A DNA stretch of 64,000 nt, taken from contig JAMPIV010013754.1 of assembly GCA_024509875.1 (NCBI GenBank), positions 149,584 through 213,583 on the forward strand, written 5' to 3'. Both the position numbers and the translations under genes were made by a program. A model generated the notes under the pieces. It was given only the letters and a program-made list of their open reading frames with translations, made no database searches and was not told the origin of the DNA. Every line of letters begins with the position of its first letter. Positions within the stretch are counted from its first letter, which is position 1. Positions 31,657 to 42,924 of this stretch are shown here, in pieces. This DNA is from Oreohelix idahoensis. Lineage: Eukaryota > Mollusca > Gastropoda > Stylommatophora > Oreohelicidae.

Positions 31657-32688
31657 AGGTTACAATGGGTCGCAAACCAGTTGTGGACGATCGGAAGAAA
31701 GACCGATTTGGACTTGCTGAAGGGAATAGGCAGATACCTTTAGGTAAAAGCTAATGTAAGTCCGAATTCAAGAAGATTATAAAACAGTAAAAAGCTGTAT
31801 TATATTCAATTGCGACAGGGATAAAAAAAAATAAAATATTATGCCCAGCTTTACGAAAGGGGGGGGGGGTATCACCTTATTAGATACCGCATCACTACAC
31901 ATCATCTTTTTCAATGCACATCGACTCACACCCCACAGCTTATTGGACTTTTTTTTTGAACATTTTTCTTTTTTTTTAAGGCTTATCGCTGTGGTAGGGG
32001 AATTCTTACGCTATTTTTTATTTATTTATAATTCACTTATTTCCCCTCTAAATTTTTATTTGTCGGAGTTCATCAGGGGAGATACAGGCTCTGTATCGAC
32101 GGATAGAGTAGACAATTAGTTAGAAGAACTCCTGCACCCCCGCCCTATTTTCTTTATTTTTTTTTCCTCTTTTCCCCCAGCTTTTTCTCTTTTTTTTCCA
32201 GCCTTTTCTTTTTTTTTCATTCCTCCGTGTGTTGTTCCGCTCGCTCGCTGCTCTGTGGATTGACTCATAGGGCTGTGTTTAGCTGCGTTTCTCTCTAAAA
32301 ACGAGGATCTTATCCGTCGAGACAGAGCGCTGTTATCTCCCCCTGATGACCTCCCACACCCCTTTTTCGTTCTGTGGATTTTCATTCCTCTCTGAGTAGA
32401 GAATTCCCTACCACAGGCACATGGAAATTCCAGCCGTTGTTCAGAGCTCGAAGTCCGTGTAACGGGTCTGGTCGATTCCATTGAGGCGCCTGTGGATTCA
32501 TCATCCTCCACCCCCCCCCCCTTTCGGTGAATCCTGGGGGCATCTATCATTTTTGGATCCTGTAGCAATTGAATACAGCTTACGGGGTGCTAACCCGGTC
32601 AGCCGGTTTCTAGTCTTTCCCAGTGTCATCTGCCTTTCCAGAAGTCAATCGGTCTTTTCCCGATCGTCACTGGTTTGACCATGTAACT
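31657..32688. other. spacer of the palindrome
   Basis: About 1 kb between the inner arm ends, not itself inverted-repeated. Contains poly-C/poly-T-rich stretches and a LINE-like zinc-finger ORF on the minus strand (32116-32568). Confidence 0.6.
32116..32568 (-). pseudogene. zinc-finger ORF, probably 5' part of a LINE
   Basis: A 150-aa frame with one finger, CACGREFSTQRGMKIHRTKK followed by GC: C-x-C, then His and Cys. This finger type is found near the N-terminus of LINE ORFs in invertebrates (established pattern, from memory). The rest is Ser/Arg-rich and then a pure Lys/Glu/Gly tail (KKKEKAGKKREKAGG) coming from T-rich low-complexity DNA. No RT is attached. It may be a 5' LINE relic, or the Lys-rich part may simply be a poly-T artefact. 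Confidence 0.45.
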
Positions 32689-32957
32689 ATGATAGGAAAC
32701 TCTTTACAGAGCGATACAACAGGAAGCAATCTGATCATCAGAAGTAGTCCCCCCGTCCGACAAGTGTTTAGGCCCGATTACTCCTTTACACTCTAAGGGG
32801 GGCGGGCCCACTTGGGTCATGACTCCCAAGCGTCTCAGCCTCCTGTTGTCTTGTATCGAAAATGAACCCATTTCACTTATGGTAGCAACTTTTAAATCCA
32901 CAACTCCGCCAGCCGTGGAGGCAATTGTGAATACGATATAATCACTGTGCCCAAATA

Positions 32958-33343
32958 CAGGATGTCCCTAAAGTCTTTGTGCGGCTTTAAACTTTAACAA
33001 CTGTCGATGTACAGATGATAGAGGCACACTGTAAACGGCGTTTAAAAACAAGATTTATCAAGTTTTAACACAATACATCAAACAATTTTAGGCTTCATCT
33101 GCCATCTTTCGTGACATATTATTCAGTCCGTTGTTCCAACACACAATTAACCTTTTCTTTTACTCCCGCCATTTTCAATCAGTTACAGGATCTAAAAACA
33201 ATTATCTCAAAATTGAAAACACAACCATTAAAAAAAATATTTATAAGTTATTATCTTATATGCTCTTTATAGTGTGCCTCTGCCATGTATACACCCAAAG
33301 TTATCAAAGTTTAAAGTTGCACAAGGCGTTTACGAACACCTTG
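32958..33343. mobile_element. mariner-like MITE with long terminal inverted repeats
   Basis: Begins CAGGATGTCCCTAAAGTC and ends with the inverted counterpart (...ACACCTTG). TA flanks both ends (32956-32957, 33344-33345), the target duplication of the Tc1/mariner superfamily. Inverted similarity extends ~85 bp inward. No transposase. A diverged copy occupies the same place in the left arm, so it was there before the arms were duplicated. Confidence 0.7.
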
Positions 33344-33345
33344 TA

Positions 33346-34429
33346 TCTGAAGTTCATTAAATTTGCTCCGTTTATCATTATTCTGTATTCAGGCGAGGTC
33401 TTTTGTTTGGAAGTCACCAGCTTTTATTTCCGGTTCGTCTTTAATTGACCTTGTGATAATTTAGCTGTATAAATATTTCTTTGTCTTTTGTCCTCGTAAG
33501 ACGAATCACATTTTTTCGATTTTTTGTCATATACTGTATAAAGAAAGTAGATCAGATGAAATACCCCATCCCTTTTACTGCCCTTTTTGTCAGTGGTTGA
33601 CATTTACGTTAGAATATGAGGTCGACATGAAGCAATTATCTTTAACATTTAGAAACAAACATTTTGATTTTTCGCTTCTACATCGTTTAAAGTTTCCAAA
33701 AGCAATTTAGCAAAGCCTAAAATGTAGTGTCAATTTACTTGCTAGTAGTAAGTGTAAAAACGCTGCAATCGCGTTTTGGCTTAGTAATTTTGTGGGCACT
33801 GTTAGCGGTTCTTACACGGATAAATAAACCGATGTAAGAGCTACTTCCCCTTACCTATGGACTTTTATGCCGTCTAGTGTTTTCCTTCTGTTTTATGAGT
33901 GACTCATGAGTGACTGCCAAATACAGGTTTATATTTGTTATTTACTATTCACATACCTCAGGTTTCACTCTTTGTTTATCTTCAGATCTCAAACGCGCAG
34001 TCCCGTTGCGGTCAGAATCTAACCCAAGCCCCTTTCTCGCAAATTGAGGTGAACTATTGTTCGTTCAGTCGGCCTGACGATTACGTGATTGCTGGTTTAA
34101 TGAATGTTAGCGTTGTAATCTACTGACGGACGCTCGTAAGTTTTTTTTTTTTTTTTTTTTTAACCTGGTATCGCCTGTTCACCACAAAATTATTTACGGT
34201 CACGTAGTACTGTAATTTAGGAAGTGAAGGCAGAACTTAAACGTATGCGAGTCCAAATTTGAGATGGGACAGAAAATTTACTTGGACTTATCCTAAAATT
34301 CTAGTTATCAGAACTCAACTTAACCAGAGTGACTTAAACACAGCCAACGAAGACATTTTGTCGAGACCTTTAGAAATGCTTCTACTTAAGCGAAATAAGA
34401 TTTAAGCAAATTCCACTTAAGTGGACTAC

Positions 34430-34433
<4 letters not shown>
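33346..34433. other. matched arm sequence without genes
   Basis: Inverted match to ~29670-30870. Includes a T-run (34141-34162) whose partner is an A-run in the left arm, perhaps an old retrotransposon tail. No frame recognised. Confidence 0.5.
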
Positions 34434-34626
<193 letters not shown>

Positions 34627-34891
34627 AGAATAAGTGTTCTTAGGTCAGTTTCTTGCGCTGATTTCAAATCTGAAATCCGTTTATCTCTATCACGTCGGGT
34701 TCTTAAGATATTTGTGAATAAATATATTTTTGGGAAACCGTTATTTGCTCCGTTTCATTTTTACTATATAATTTATTAAAAATTAATAAAAAGCAACATA
34801 ATTCTACTTTTTATACTGCTAAAAGATGCATGACATATGTTACGCGATTTTTCAAATAGTTACTGTATTTTGAAATAATTCTGAGCAAAAT

Positions 34892-36560
34892 ATGGCTTCT
34901 AGAAGTTGTAGAAATTCGGCTGATCTGTTCTGTTACGTGTGCGGATATTTTACCGATCGTGTTGACCAGAAAAACTTTACACCGTTACTAAAGATAGCAT
35001 ATGAACTTTATTTCGATTCGAAAGTTGATGATGCAAATAAATCTTGGAAGCCAAATGCTTTTTGTTCGATACATTGGCAGGTTGGTTGCGAAAATCGCCG
35101 AAGCATAAGTCGATGCCTTTTGGCGTGCCAGTAATATGGCGTGAACATACAAATCACACTACTGATTGTTACTTCTGCTTGACAAATATCCATGGTTTCA
35201 CTTTTAAAACTAGAAAGTCTGTGGTTTATCCAAATATTGAATCGGTTTCGAAACCAGTGCCTCATGATCCAATCACGTGTCCGATCCAAGTACCACCAGA
35301 ACAGTATCCGTTGGACGTAAATGAACCATCAGAAAGTGATAGTTTACCTGCTTTAGAAACTAATTCTGACTCAGATTACATACCGGTGAATGATGGTGTT
35401 TACTTAATTAACCATTCAGAACTTTCAGATCTAATACGTGATCTCGCTCTTACCAAAGGACAAGCGGAATTACTCGGTTCGCGACTCAAAGAATGGAATC
35501 TTTTAGCGCCCAATACTCCGATATCTAAATTTCGTCATAGACACAGAGAACTTGTTCAATACTTTGAGATGGATGATGACATTTGCTATTGCAAAGATGT
35601 AAACGGTCATGAGCACATAGTCAACGAATGGCGATTTTTCATCGATTCTTCCAAGACTAGTCTAAAAGCCGTGTTATTGCATAACATAAATTTTTTTTCA
35701 TCAATTCCAGTCGCCTACTCTGTTCATATGAAAGAAACTTATGACAATATGGCTATACGTTTGGAAAAAATAAAGTACAATGACTACCAATGGCGGATTT
35801 GTGGAGACCTAAAGGTCATTGCAATTCTCACGGGCATGCAGACTGGGTATACTAAATTTTGTTGCTTCCGATGTGAATGGGACAGCCGCAACAGACAGGA
35901 ACATTATGCAAGAAAGGTGTGGCCTATCCGGGATCGTATGCAGCTCGGGCATAAAAATGTAATACGCGAGCAGCCATTAATTAACAAAGACACCTTCATT
36001 TTTACCACTGTTACATATAAAGTTGGGGCTCATGAAGAATTTTGTAAAAGCGTTAGATAAAACGAGCAAAGCTTTCACTTATCTTCGAGAAAAGTTTCCG
36101 CAAGTTAGCGATGCAAAGATAAAGGAAGGTATCTTTGTAGGACCTCATATTAGGAAAGTTATTGCAGACAAACAATTCGAGAACTTGTTACATGGTAGTG
36201 AACTTCGCGCATGGATGGCATTCAAATCGATCGTCGATAACTTTCTGGAAAATCACAAATCTGTCGACTATGTTGCATATTGTTAAGCAGTGCATAGATG
36301 CATACATAATTATGGGCTGTAACATGTCCCTCAAAATCCATTTGCTCGATTCGCATCTTGACTTTTTCCCTGACAACCTTGGCGAAGTCAGCGATGAACA
36401 TGGAGAACGATTCCATCAAGATATCGCCGTAATGGAGTCACGTTATCAAGGACGGTGGAGTGTGACCATGCTTGCCGATTATTGTTGGATGCTTCATCGC
36501 GATGTACCACATGCCATTCACCGACGAAAGTCGACTGCAAAGAAATTCAAGCCTACATAA
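34892..36560 (+). pseudogene. uncharacterised Cys-containing protein gene, right copy, near full length
   Basis: Starts MASRSCRNSADLFCYVCGYF (CxxC), continues FTPLLKIAYELYFDSK, FGVPVIWREHTNHTTDCYFC (second CxxC), an acidic Ser/Asp/Pro linker, ELLGSRLKEWNLL, FIDSSKTSLKAVLL, VHMKETYDNM, GDLKVIAILTG, CCFRCEWDSRNRQEHY, HKNVI, GLMKNFVK, GPHIRKVIADK, SDEHGERFHQDIAVME, MLADYCWMLHRD. Relative to the left copy it has an 11-bp deletion near 35070, an in-frame 18-bp loss near 35607 and one-base insertions near 36005 and 36269. Otherwise the ends look complete (~550 aa). I recognise the family as a multi-copy uncharacterised one in arthropods and other invertebrates. The spacing of conserved Asp/Cys blocks is faintly like a transposase, which is speculation. 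Confidence 0.75.
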
Positions 36561-37797
36561 CTGTTATACTTCTTGTACGAATGATGTTGTAATACTGTAT
36601 GCGTTGTTAAAAAACTTCAATTGCGTATTTCTAGAGATCCCGACCTGATAGAGAAAAACGGTTTGCAGATTTAAAAACAGCGCATTAAAATTGACCAGAA
36701 AAACATAGAAATGTTAGAGAAAGAAAAAAAAAGCTAATTACACAGGTTAAACACCCCGACCCAGATGGTTTTAAAGAGCTTACGATTGGCTCGATTTGAG
36801 AGACGGGATACACAATGGTTCTCATTGGAAAATTCGTCAGAAGTACAATCTGTGTTTGAACTGAGAATTTGAAATATAATCTAGCGTCACACATCAGACT
36901 GCGTCGCCACGTCAAGCTAGCAATTCACCAGAGCCAGAAAGAGAAGCATCGGACTTAGAATTCCAAAATTATAAGTGACAGATCGAAGTATTTGGGCAAC
37001 TTTAAAACTTAAATGTAAACCCGCATTTTTAAATACAAAGACTGGAGACCTAAGGAATCAGATCACCCGTCATTAGAGGAATACAAAATTTCCCAGACCA
37101 AGTGATTCGAAAGCATAAATTTGCTGTGTCCATTCTAAATGTGTCAGGAGATTGTGTTCCCAAAAGTTACTTTGGGGTAAGTGTGAATATTTATTTTGCA
37201 AATGTGAATTCGACATGTTTTCCTTGCTAAGTGTTTAATAAATGAGGCTGGCACCTCAACATATGAAAATAGTATGTTCATAAACCACTTCAGCAAGCAC
37301 AGGTGTTTGTTTTATGCTAATTCGCGAAGAAACGCGAAAGCAGCAGCAAAACCAGACTCCGACTGGAGCAGGGGTGAGTGATGATTACATCACATGTGCC
37401 TCAAGTGTACAGTATCATTTTTGTGAGATATATGTACATTGTTGTTTGTTATTCAGGCACGACATTGCCCCGCGCTGTTCAAGCATATAATTTCCCAGTT
37501 TTATACCCAGAAGAATATTTGTGATTTCTAATAATCTTCCCTGAGTTATGCTGTGTATACTCACGAATATAATTTTTCAGAGAGGCTAACATTGGTGGGT
37601 GGACAGCGAGACAATGCGCCTGTTAATTTGCAGCCCACAAATGTACTTAGCAGAAGCATTTGTTCTCTTTATTTTACTAAAGATCGTGGAAAGAAGCTAC
37701 AGACTGTTCGTGGAACTAAGCTACAAGACGAAAGTTTCGACGTCACTAGTTGTGAGTAAAAGCAGGGAATCCACACTAACCGCCTTTGACAGGTAGG

Positions 37798-38430
37798 TAT
37801 AATATGTGAATAGATTAAGTCTGATTTCAGACAGAGGATGAATGTGTAGAGTGAGAATAGATAGAAATAGAGTAACAGTTGGAAATACTGGGAAAAGATG
37901 GGCCGTCTGAAGGGTAGTGATACTATTATCTTCAGCCTACCTCGACTGTCTTTTGTATGGCAATCTTTTCCCCGCCCTCCGATGCTAATTAAAGACAATG
38001 ATCTAATAAGCAGTAAGGACAGAAGAAAAAATATTAAATCCACTACATAAAGAAAATCAGAATCAGTCTGCCTTTAACACTTCGGCAGACCACAAACCAC
38101 AAATCATAGAACAACGTACAACACCACAACAACACTCTGCTTCACTACTAGATAAATCACAAACACGCCCACATTCACTCACTCCGCACCGACACTCAGT
38201 AAAGCCTGCACAAGTCCTGCTCTTAACGGACGGGGGCCCCCAGTTCTGGTCGAGCGGCCGCTCCTGCCTTGTTTGTAAAATAATCCAGGAAATGTCAATA
38301 CTCCTTCATACGAGACCTAACAATGGGTCCGTAGAATGTGGTTTGAAGTAAGCAAAAAAAAAAAGAAAACAACATACGCCAAGTTCAAATGACTTTAAAA
38401 AAATAAACCTGTCTTTTGTTACTATAATTT
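37798..38430. other. unassigned
   Basis: No feature recognised. Contains a GC-rich patch near 38228-38266 and an A-run near 38351-38362. Confidence 0.4.
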
Positions 38431-38800
38431 TTGTTCAGAATCGATGTCAATGCACTCCGGGGCAAACCTATTTGCGTTCAGTCTCCCTCAGCAAACGTCG
38501 AAGGGTATGAGTGCTAATTGTTCCTGTTGCGTAGTGTTATATATACGCCGAATGCAGCCTCTCAAACGTTCATCCCTGCCAGTCACATGCCTAATGCCAA
38601 ACTCCAGCAATTTTAACCTTGATGATTTATCGATTGCAGTGTCATTCTATAATAGGCGATCATTAATTGTCCTCAGTATCTCTCCCTTGTCCATATCAAA
38701 TGCACGTACTGTAGGTGCTCCTGAAGCTAGTCTCTTATTGCGACAAGATGAAAAACGTCCAATCTCTCCTTTGACAGGGAGATTTCCACGGTGCAGCTGG
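38431..38800 (-). repeat. dispersed repeat with conserved unknown reading frame (copy 2)
   Basis: Same orientation as 19431-19800. The minus-strand frame shows DMDKGEIL, a stop after NDRLL, then RLKLLEFGIRH and LRGCIRRIYN, matching the other copy. It lies ~630 bp outside the right arm of the palindrome, as the other copy lies ~690 bp outside the left arm. Confidence 0.5.
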
Positions 38801-40265
38801 GTATCAAAGGTTACTCACTCGAGCAAGCGGACACGGAAAGCGTTGCGCGACCAGCGGTCTTATTTCCTTCGTCGATTTCAAACGACTAGGGAACCATTAG
38901 CCGACCGACGAGATAGAGACTATTTGTCGGCTAATGTAGAAGAAGTAAAGGTGCACTTGTGGGGCGTTCTCAAATGCTGTCAGAACTAAGACGGACACGT
39001 AGATAAATGCGCGACAATGCGTCTAAGTATCAAATAAAATTAAAATAGGGCGTGGACAAAATAGAGGTAGGCAAAACGTGTAACTGACACGCTGAGTTGG
39101 CCGAAAAATTCAACACATCTCATCACACCAGGACAGTAGATCCACACCTGTTCCTGAAGATCTGAGACTTCAATGGAGGTTTTCTATTTATACCGTAGCC
39201 ATCCATTGTGGATCTTCCGAAGCATGGACTGTGTATCACATGATGTTCTATATACATTTTAAAGCTAAGAACTGTAACTCACTAAAACCAGTAGTCCTAT
39301 TATTCCTCCCTCCTAAAGATATGAACATCTACGTCTTGGCGATTGGCGAGGGCGCTGAGACAGTCATATGAGAACTTGCACTTCTGCCATAGTGTTGATA
39401 AATTGATTCTGTTGAGGTGGTTCAAAAACAGGTAACTGGTCATCTTGAACTTCTATAGACATAGGACTGTTCAAAACTGGTGCCTACTCGGCTGAAGCGC
39501 TTCAGAATTGTTTTATTCCTTAGGAAATCATTATATTGTGGCAGGGAATGAAGCAAATGACTAGCATACGAGAAAAGGCAGGCTTTGCCTGTTTGTACAG
39601 TAAGTGAACCGACACACACGTGCGGTCATTAGCATAGTAAGCTAGCGGGCTACAGTCAGTTCAACATCCTGGCCTTGGAAACAGTCATTACGGTCACTTT
39701 TGCAGGTGACTCATTTCATTGTAGGAAGAGCTGACAAATTTATTTGAAAGCGCGAGAGTGTTCTGAGTTAGTCAGATAACAAAAGAGTACAAACTAAATT
39801 AGTAACGCTAAAGAAAACGAAGTAGCGTGGGACAAGAAACGATTAACATTAACGAGTAATTAAACTTTGTAGGATAAATGTAGGATAAATGTAGGATAAA
39901 GAGAGAGGGATAGTACCTCACGGTGAGAGACAGCCATGTCTTTTTTAGGATAGCCAGGATCTTATTTGGTTCTCCTCTCTTTATCTAGCTCATGTATGGC
40001 TTCACGAATACCGCTTGTGTACGGCGGTGGCCACATCCCGGGCAACAGTCTTGGCTGACTGGCTAAACTACATGAGTGGAGTAGGAGTAATCTTACTCAA
40101 GGGAATGTCCATCCCTAGTACACAAAGACTGAGACGGTGAGTGAGGCGGAGGAATGTAAGAAGATCAATGGCTCGCAAAGCGGAACAGCAAAGTGCGTGG
40201 CGCACTAGAGGCCTGTCGGGCATAGAAACAGACAATGGCAAGAGATTTGGGCCTTACCACGTACA
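38801..40265. other. unassigned
   Basis: No gene or element recognised. A three-fold GTAGGATAAAT repeat sits at 39869-39900. Confidence 0.4.
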
Positions 40266-40353
40266 TCCTACAGAATTTAATGTGATCACAACCAAAAGAT
40301 AAGAACCGATATGTAGAGAACTCTCTGTCCCCCTGGGGAAGAATCTACTGTAC
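40266..40353 (+). repeat. fragment of LINE 5' UTR
   Basis: 88 bp (starting CCTACAGAATTTAATGTGAT) nearly identical to 63048-63130, just upstream of the APE-type LINE ORF. The similarity ends abruptly on both sides. Confidence 0.7.
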
Positions 40354-40964
40354 ATCCTTGTGGTAGAATTATGGAAATACATGTCTATATCTATTTTCAT
40401 TTTCCTCATTTCTCTTATACTCGACTTGTTACCTACAGATATTTTTCTGTTAACTTTTACTTTCCCACACACAAGCTATCTTTTTTCCCCATTTCTTCGA
40501 ATTTAGCACGCGCAGTTTTGGACTGTGCGCTAAATCTCTTTGATGTAGGTTTATAGCAGACCTGATTAGCATACGCGAGGCGGGTTTCATTTAATTTTAA
40601 CGCCAGAGATCGAAATCGTGTAATATGTTACAACAGAGGGGAGATAATTTGGGAAACAAGATGAGCAATTTTATTGTCTCCCTTGTTAACCAGCTCACTA
40701 GTAAGTAATTAAAACACGGTGAGCATAGCCAGATCAAAGACTTTGCTAGCCCGATCTTAAGCAGTCTGTACGCTGCCAGATGGCGAGACAGAGCGGCAAA
40801 TTGGTGCGATGAATTCGTTTCATTTGCAGAAATGCCAGATCAAAGAAAAACGAGTTAAGGAATATGTAACCAGATTTATCCCAAGGTGCTACATCTGGCA
40901 AATTGAGTCTGTCCGTTTCAGGTCTTAGACGTAACTTATTTTTTCAATGGCGTAAAACCGATAT
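40354..40964. other. unassigned
   Basis: No feature recognised on either strand. Confidence 0.4.
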
Positions 40965-40990
40965 GATATATATATATATATATATTATTT

Positions 40991-41047
<57 letters not shown>

Positions 41048-41119
41048 TATTATATATATATATATTTATATATAGTATATAGTATATAGTATAGTATATA
41101 TAATATATATAATATATAT

Positions 41120-41152
<33 letters not shown>

Positions 41153-41222
41153 ATATATTATATAAAATATATATATATATATTATAAATATATTTAATAA
41201 ATTAATATATATATTATATACT
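40965..41222. repeat. AT microsatellite, imperfect
   Basis: TA repeats with TTA and ATA interruptions over ~260 bp. Confidence 0.9.
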
Positions 41223-41392
41223 CTAGATTTTCTACTAAAAAATTCATATTCATAAAGTACAGCCAGCAAGATAGAAACCTTCTGCTTTTCGAGTCCTAGA
41301 TCTCATGTTAATTAGATATCTTTTAGTTGGTCGAATTGGAGAGAGTAGTTATTACTTCTGCGCTGTAATCTATACAGATAATTATCTAATCT

Positions 41393-41402
41393 ATATATAA
41401 TA

Positions 41403-41450
<48 letters not shown>

Positions 41451-41492
41451 TTATATATATATAATATATAGTTATATATATATATATATAGT
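41393..41492. repeat. AT microsatellite
   Basis: Second TA-rich tract, ~100 bp. Confidence 0.9.
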
Positions 41493-41757
41493 AGTGATTG
41501 AGTGATTTAAAAAAGTGGTGATCGCTTATTTTATTTCACTAGTTTAATTTCTGCGTAGAGAGATTAAATGATAATTCAGTTATATTCTCTTAAAGTTTAC
41601 TGCGTTACATTGGAGAGCAAATAAATTATATTTCTAGCTTAACTCATTCGGCTATTAATAAATTTGATTAAACTGCTAGTAACCAGCAAGAGAATAGTTT
41701 AACTAACTAAGTAAATGCACTGATGACTCATGAGTATTGACGAAATATAATTTTATG

Positions 41758-42284
41758 TCCTCCCAATACAGCCCAAGCACAAAATTAAGATTATACCAGA
41801 GTTGCGTGCTTTCTGTGCTTCTCTATGGTGCGGAACGCTGGAGAGTCACAGAGAAGGAAATGTCGAAATTGTCCTCTTTTCACACAACATGCCTAAGAAA
41901 AATTCACCGAATCTTTTGGCCGAATACCATCACCAACCAAGATCTGCTTACTCGTAGCAAGCAAGAGGACATGCATACCATCATAGCTGGCAGACGCTGG
42001 AGCTGGGTTGGTCGTGTCCTCAGAAGAGACCCTGATGCCATCACAAGAACAGCTATGCTTTGGACCCCTGCAGGAAAGCGAAAGAGAGGCCGACCAAAAA
42101 CAACTTGGCGGAGGACTGTGGAGGCTGAGATGCAAAGAATGAACCAGAGTTGGGGCACTGTACGAAGGATGGCCACCGACCGTGCAAAGTGGAATCAATT
42201 TGTTGTTGCCCTACAAGACGCCACTAGGCGTGATGGCCACTGACTGCTTTGACGGTCGGTGGTTAAGGATCGAAGAAGAAGAAG
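41758..42284 (+). mobile_element. 5'-truncated RTE-type LINE 3' end with GAA tail
   Basis: The frame up to 42243 encodes STKLRLYQSCVLSVLLYGAE, KLSSFHTTCLRKI, WPNTITNQDLL, RRWSWVGRVLRRDPDAI, KRGRPKTTWRRTVEAEM and a stop after RRDGH: the C-terminal end of an RTE-group ORF2. A short 3' UTR ends in (GAA)n. ATAATTTTATG (41747-41757) and ATAATTGTATG (42285-42295) form an 11-bp target duplication with one mismatch. The open frame over the whole fragment suggests a fairly recent insertion. Confidence 0.8.
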
Positions 42285-42295
42285 ATAATTGTATG

Positions 42296-42919
42296 TATTT
42301 ATAATTCATGATGATGGGTTTTTTTTTTAAATGACTAGAATTAATTTCACGGCAGTTTTAACGATGAGACTAGCTCTACGCTTATGGTTTCTAATTTAAG
42401 TTGAATAACCGAAGTGAATATTATTCACGCGTAGGATTAGATATACTATTAGGGTTGAGTATTTATGTGTTTCTTTTCTTCCCTGTACAGTATTTTGGGT
42501 CATAAACCCTAAATCTTACCAGCGGCTTTCAGTACCTATGTAACTGAGAAGAACTTTACTTAAAGAACATTCTGAATATAATTACCGGGTTTTGCAAGTG
42601 ACCTGTCTGGCCTCGTGTTCTTTTACACACAGAAGAACGACAGAGTACTGGCCCAAAAGTAAATATTAAGAATAAATGGTAACTGGACTTACAGAATATC
42701 CAGATTTCTTTCTCAAGTTCATATATACGTCGCCTGTGGTGGCGACTGAAATAACATTTGACATTTCCCATGTAACGACCATTGTGTTGTGAAGGAGATT
42801 TATCCTAAACCGATTTATGTACCTGACATTCAACTTAACGAGTGAAGTTCCAAGCTATTGTACCCTGTGAACATTAGATATCATAAGTACTTTCCTAACT
42901 GGACAATAATTGAAGTGAC
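42296..42919. other. unassigned, left flank of copy 3
   Basis: AT-rich, nothing recognised. Ends at the target duplication CTTCA (42920-42924). Confidence 0.4.
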
Positions 42920-42924
42920 CTTCA

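Noticed and set aside
35008..35289. 93-aa minus-strand ORF, also mirrored at 29229-29423
   Set aside because: Antisense shadow of the uncharacterised gene copies.
41066..41269. Tyr/Ile-rich 67-aa ORF
   Set aside because: Translation of an AT microsatellite.
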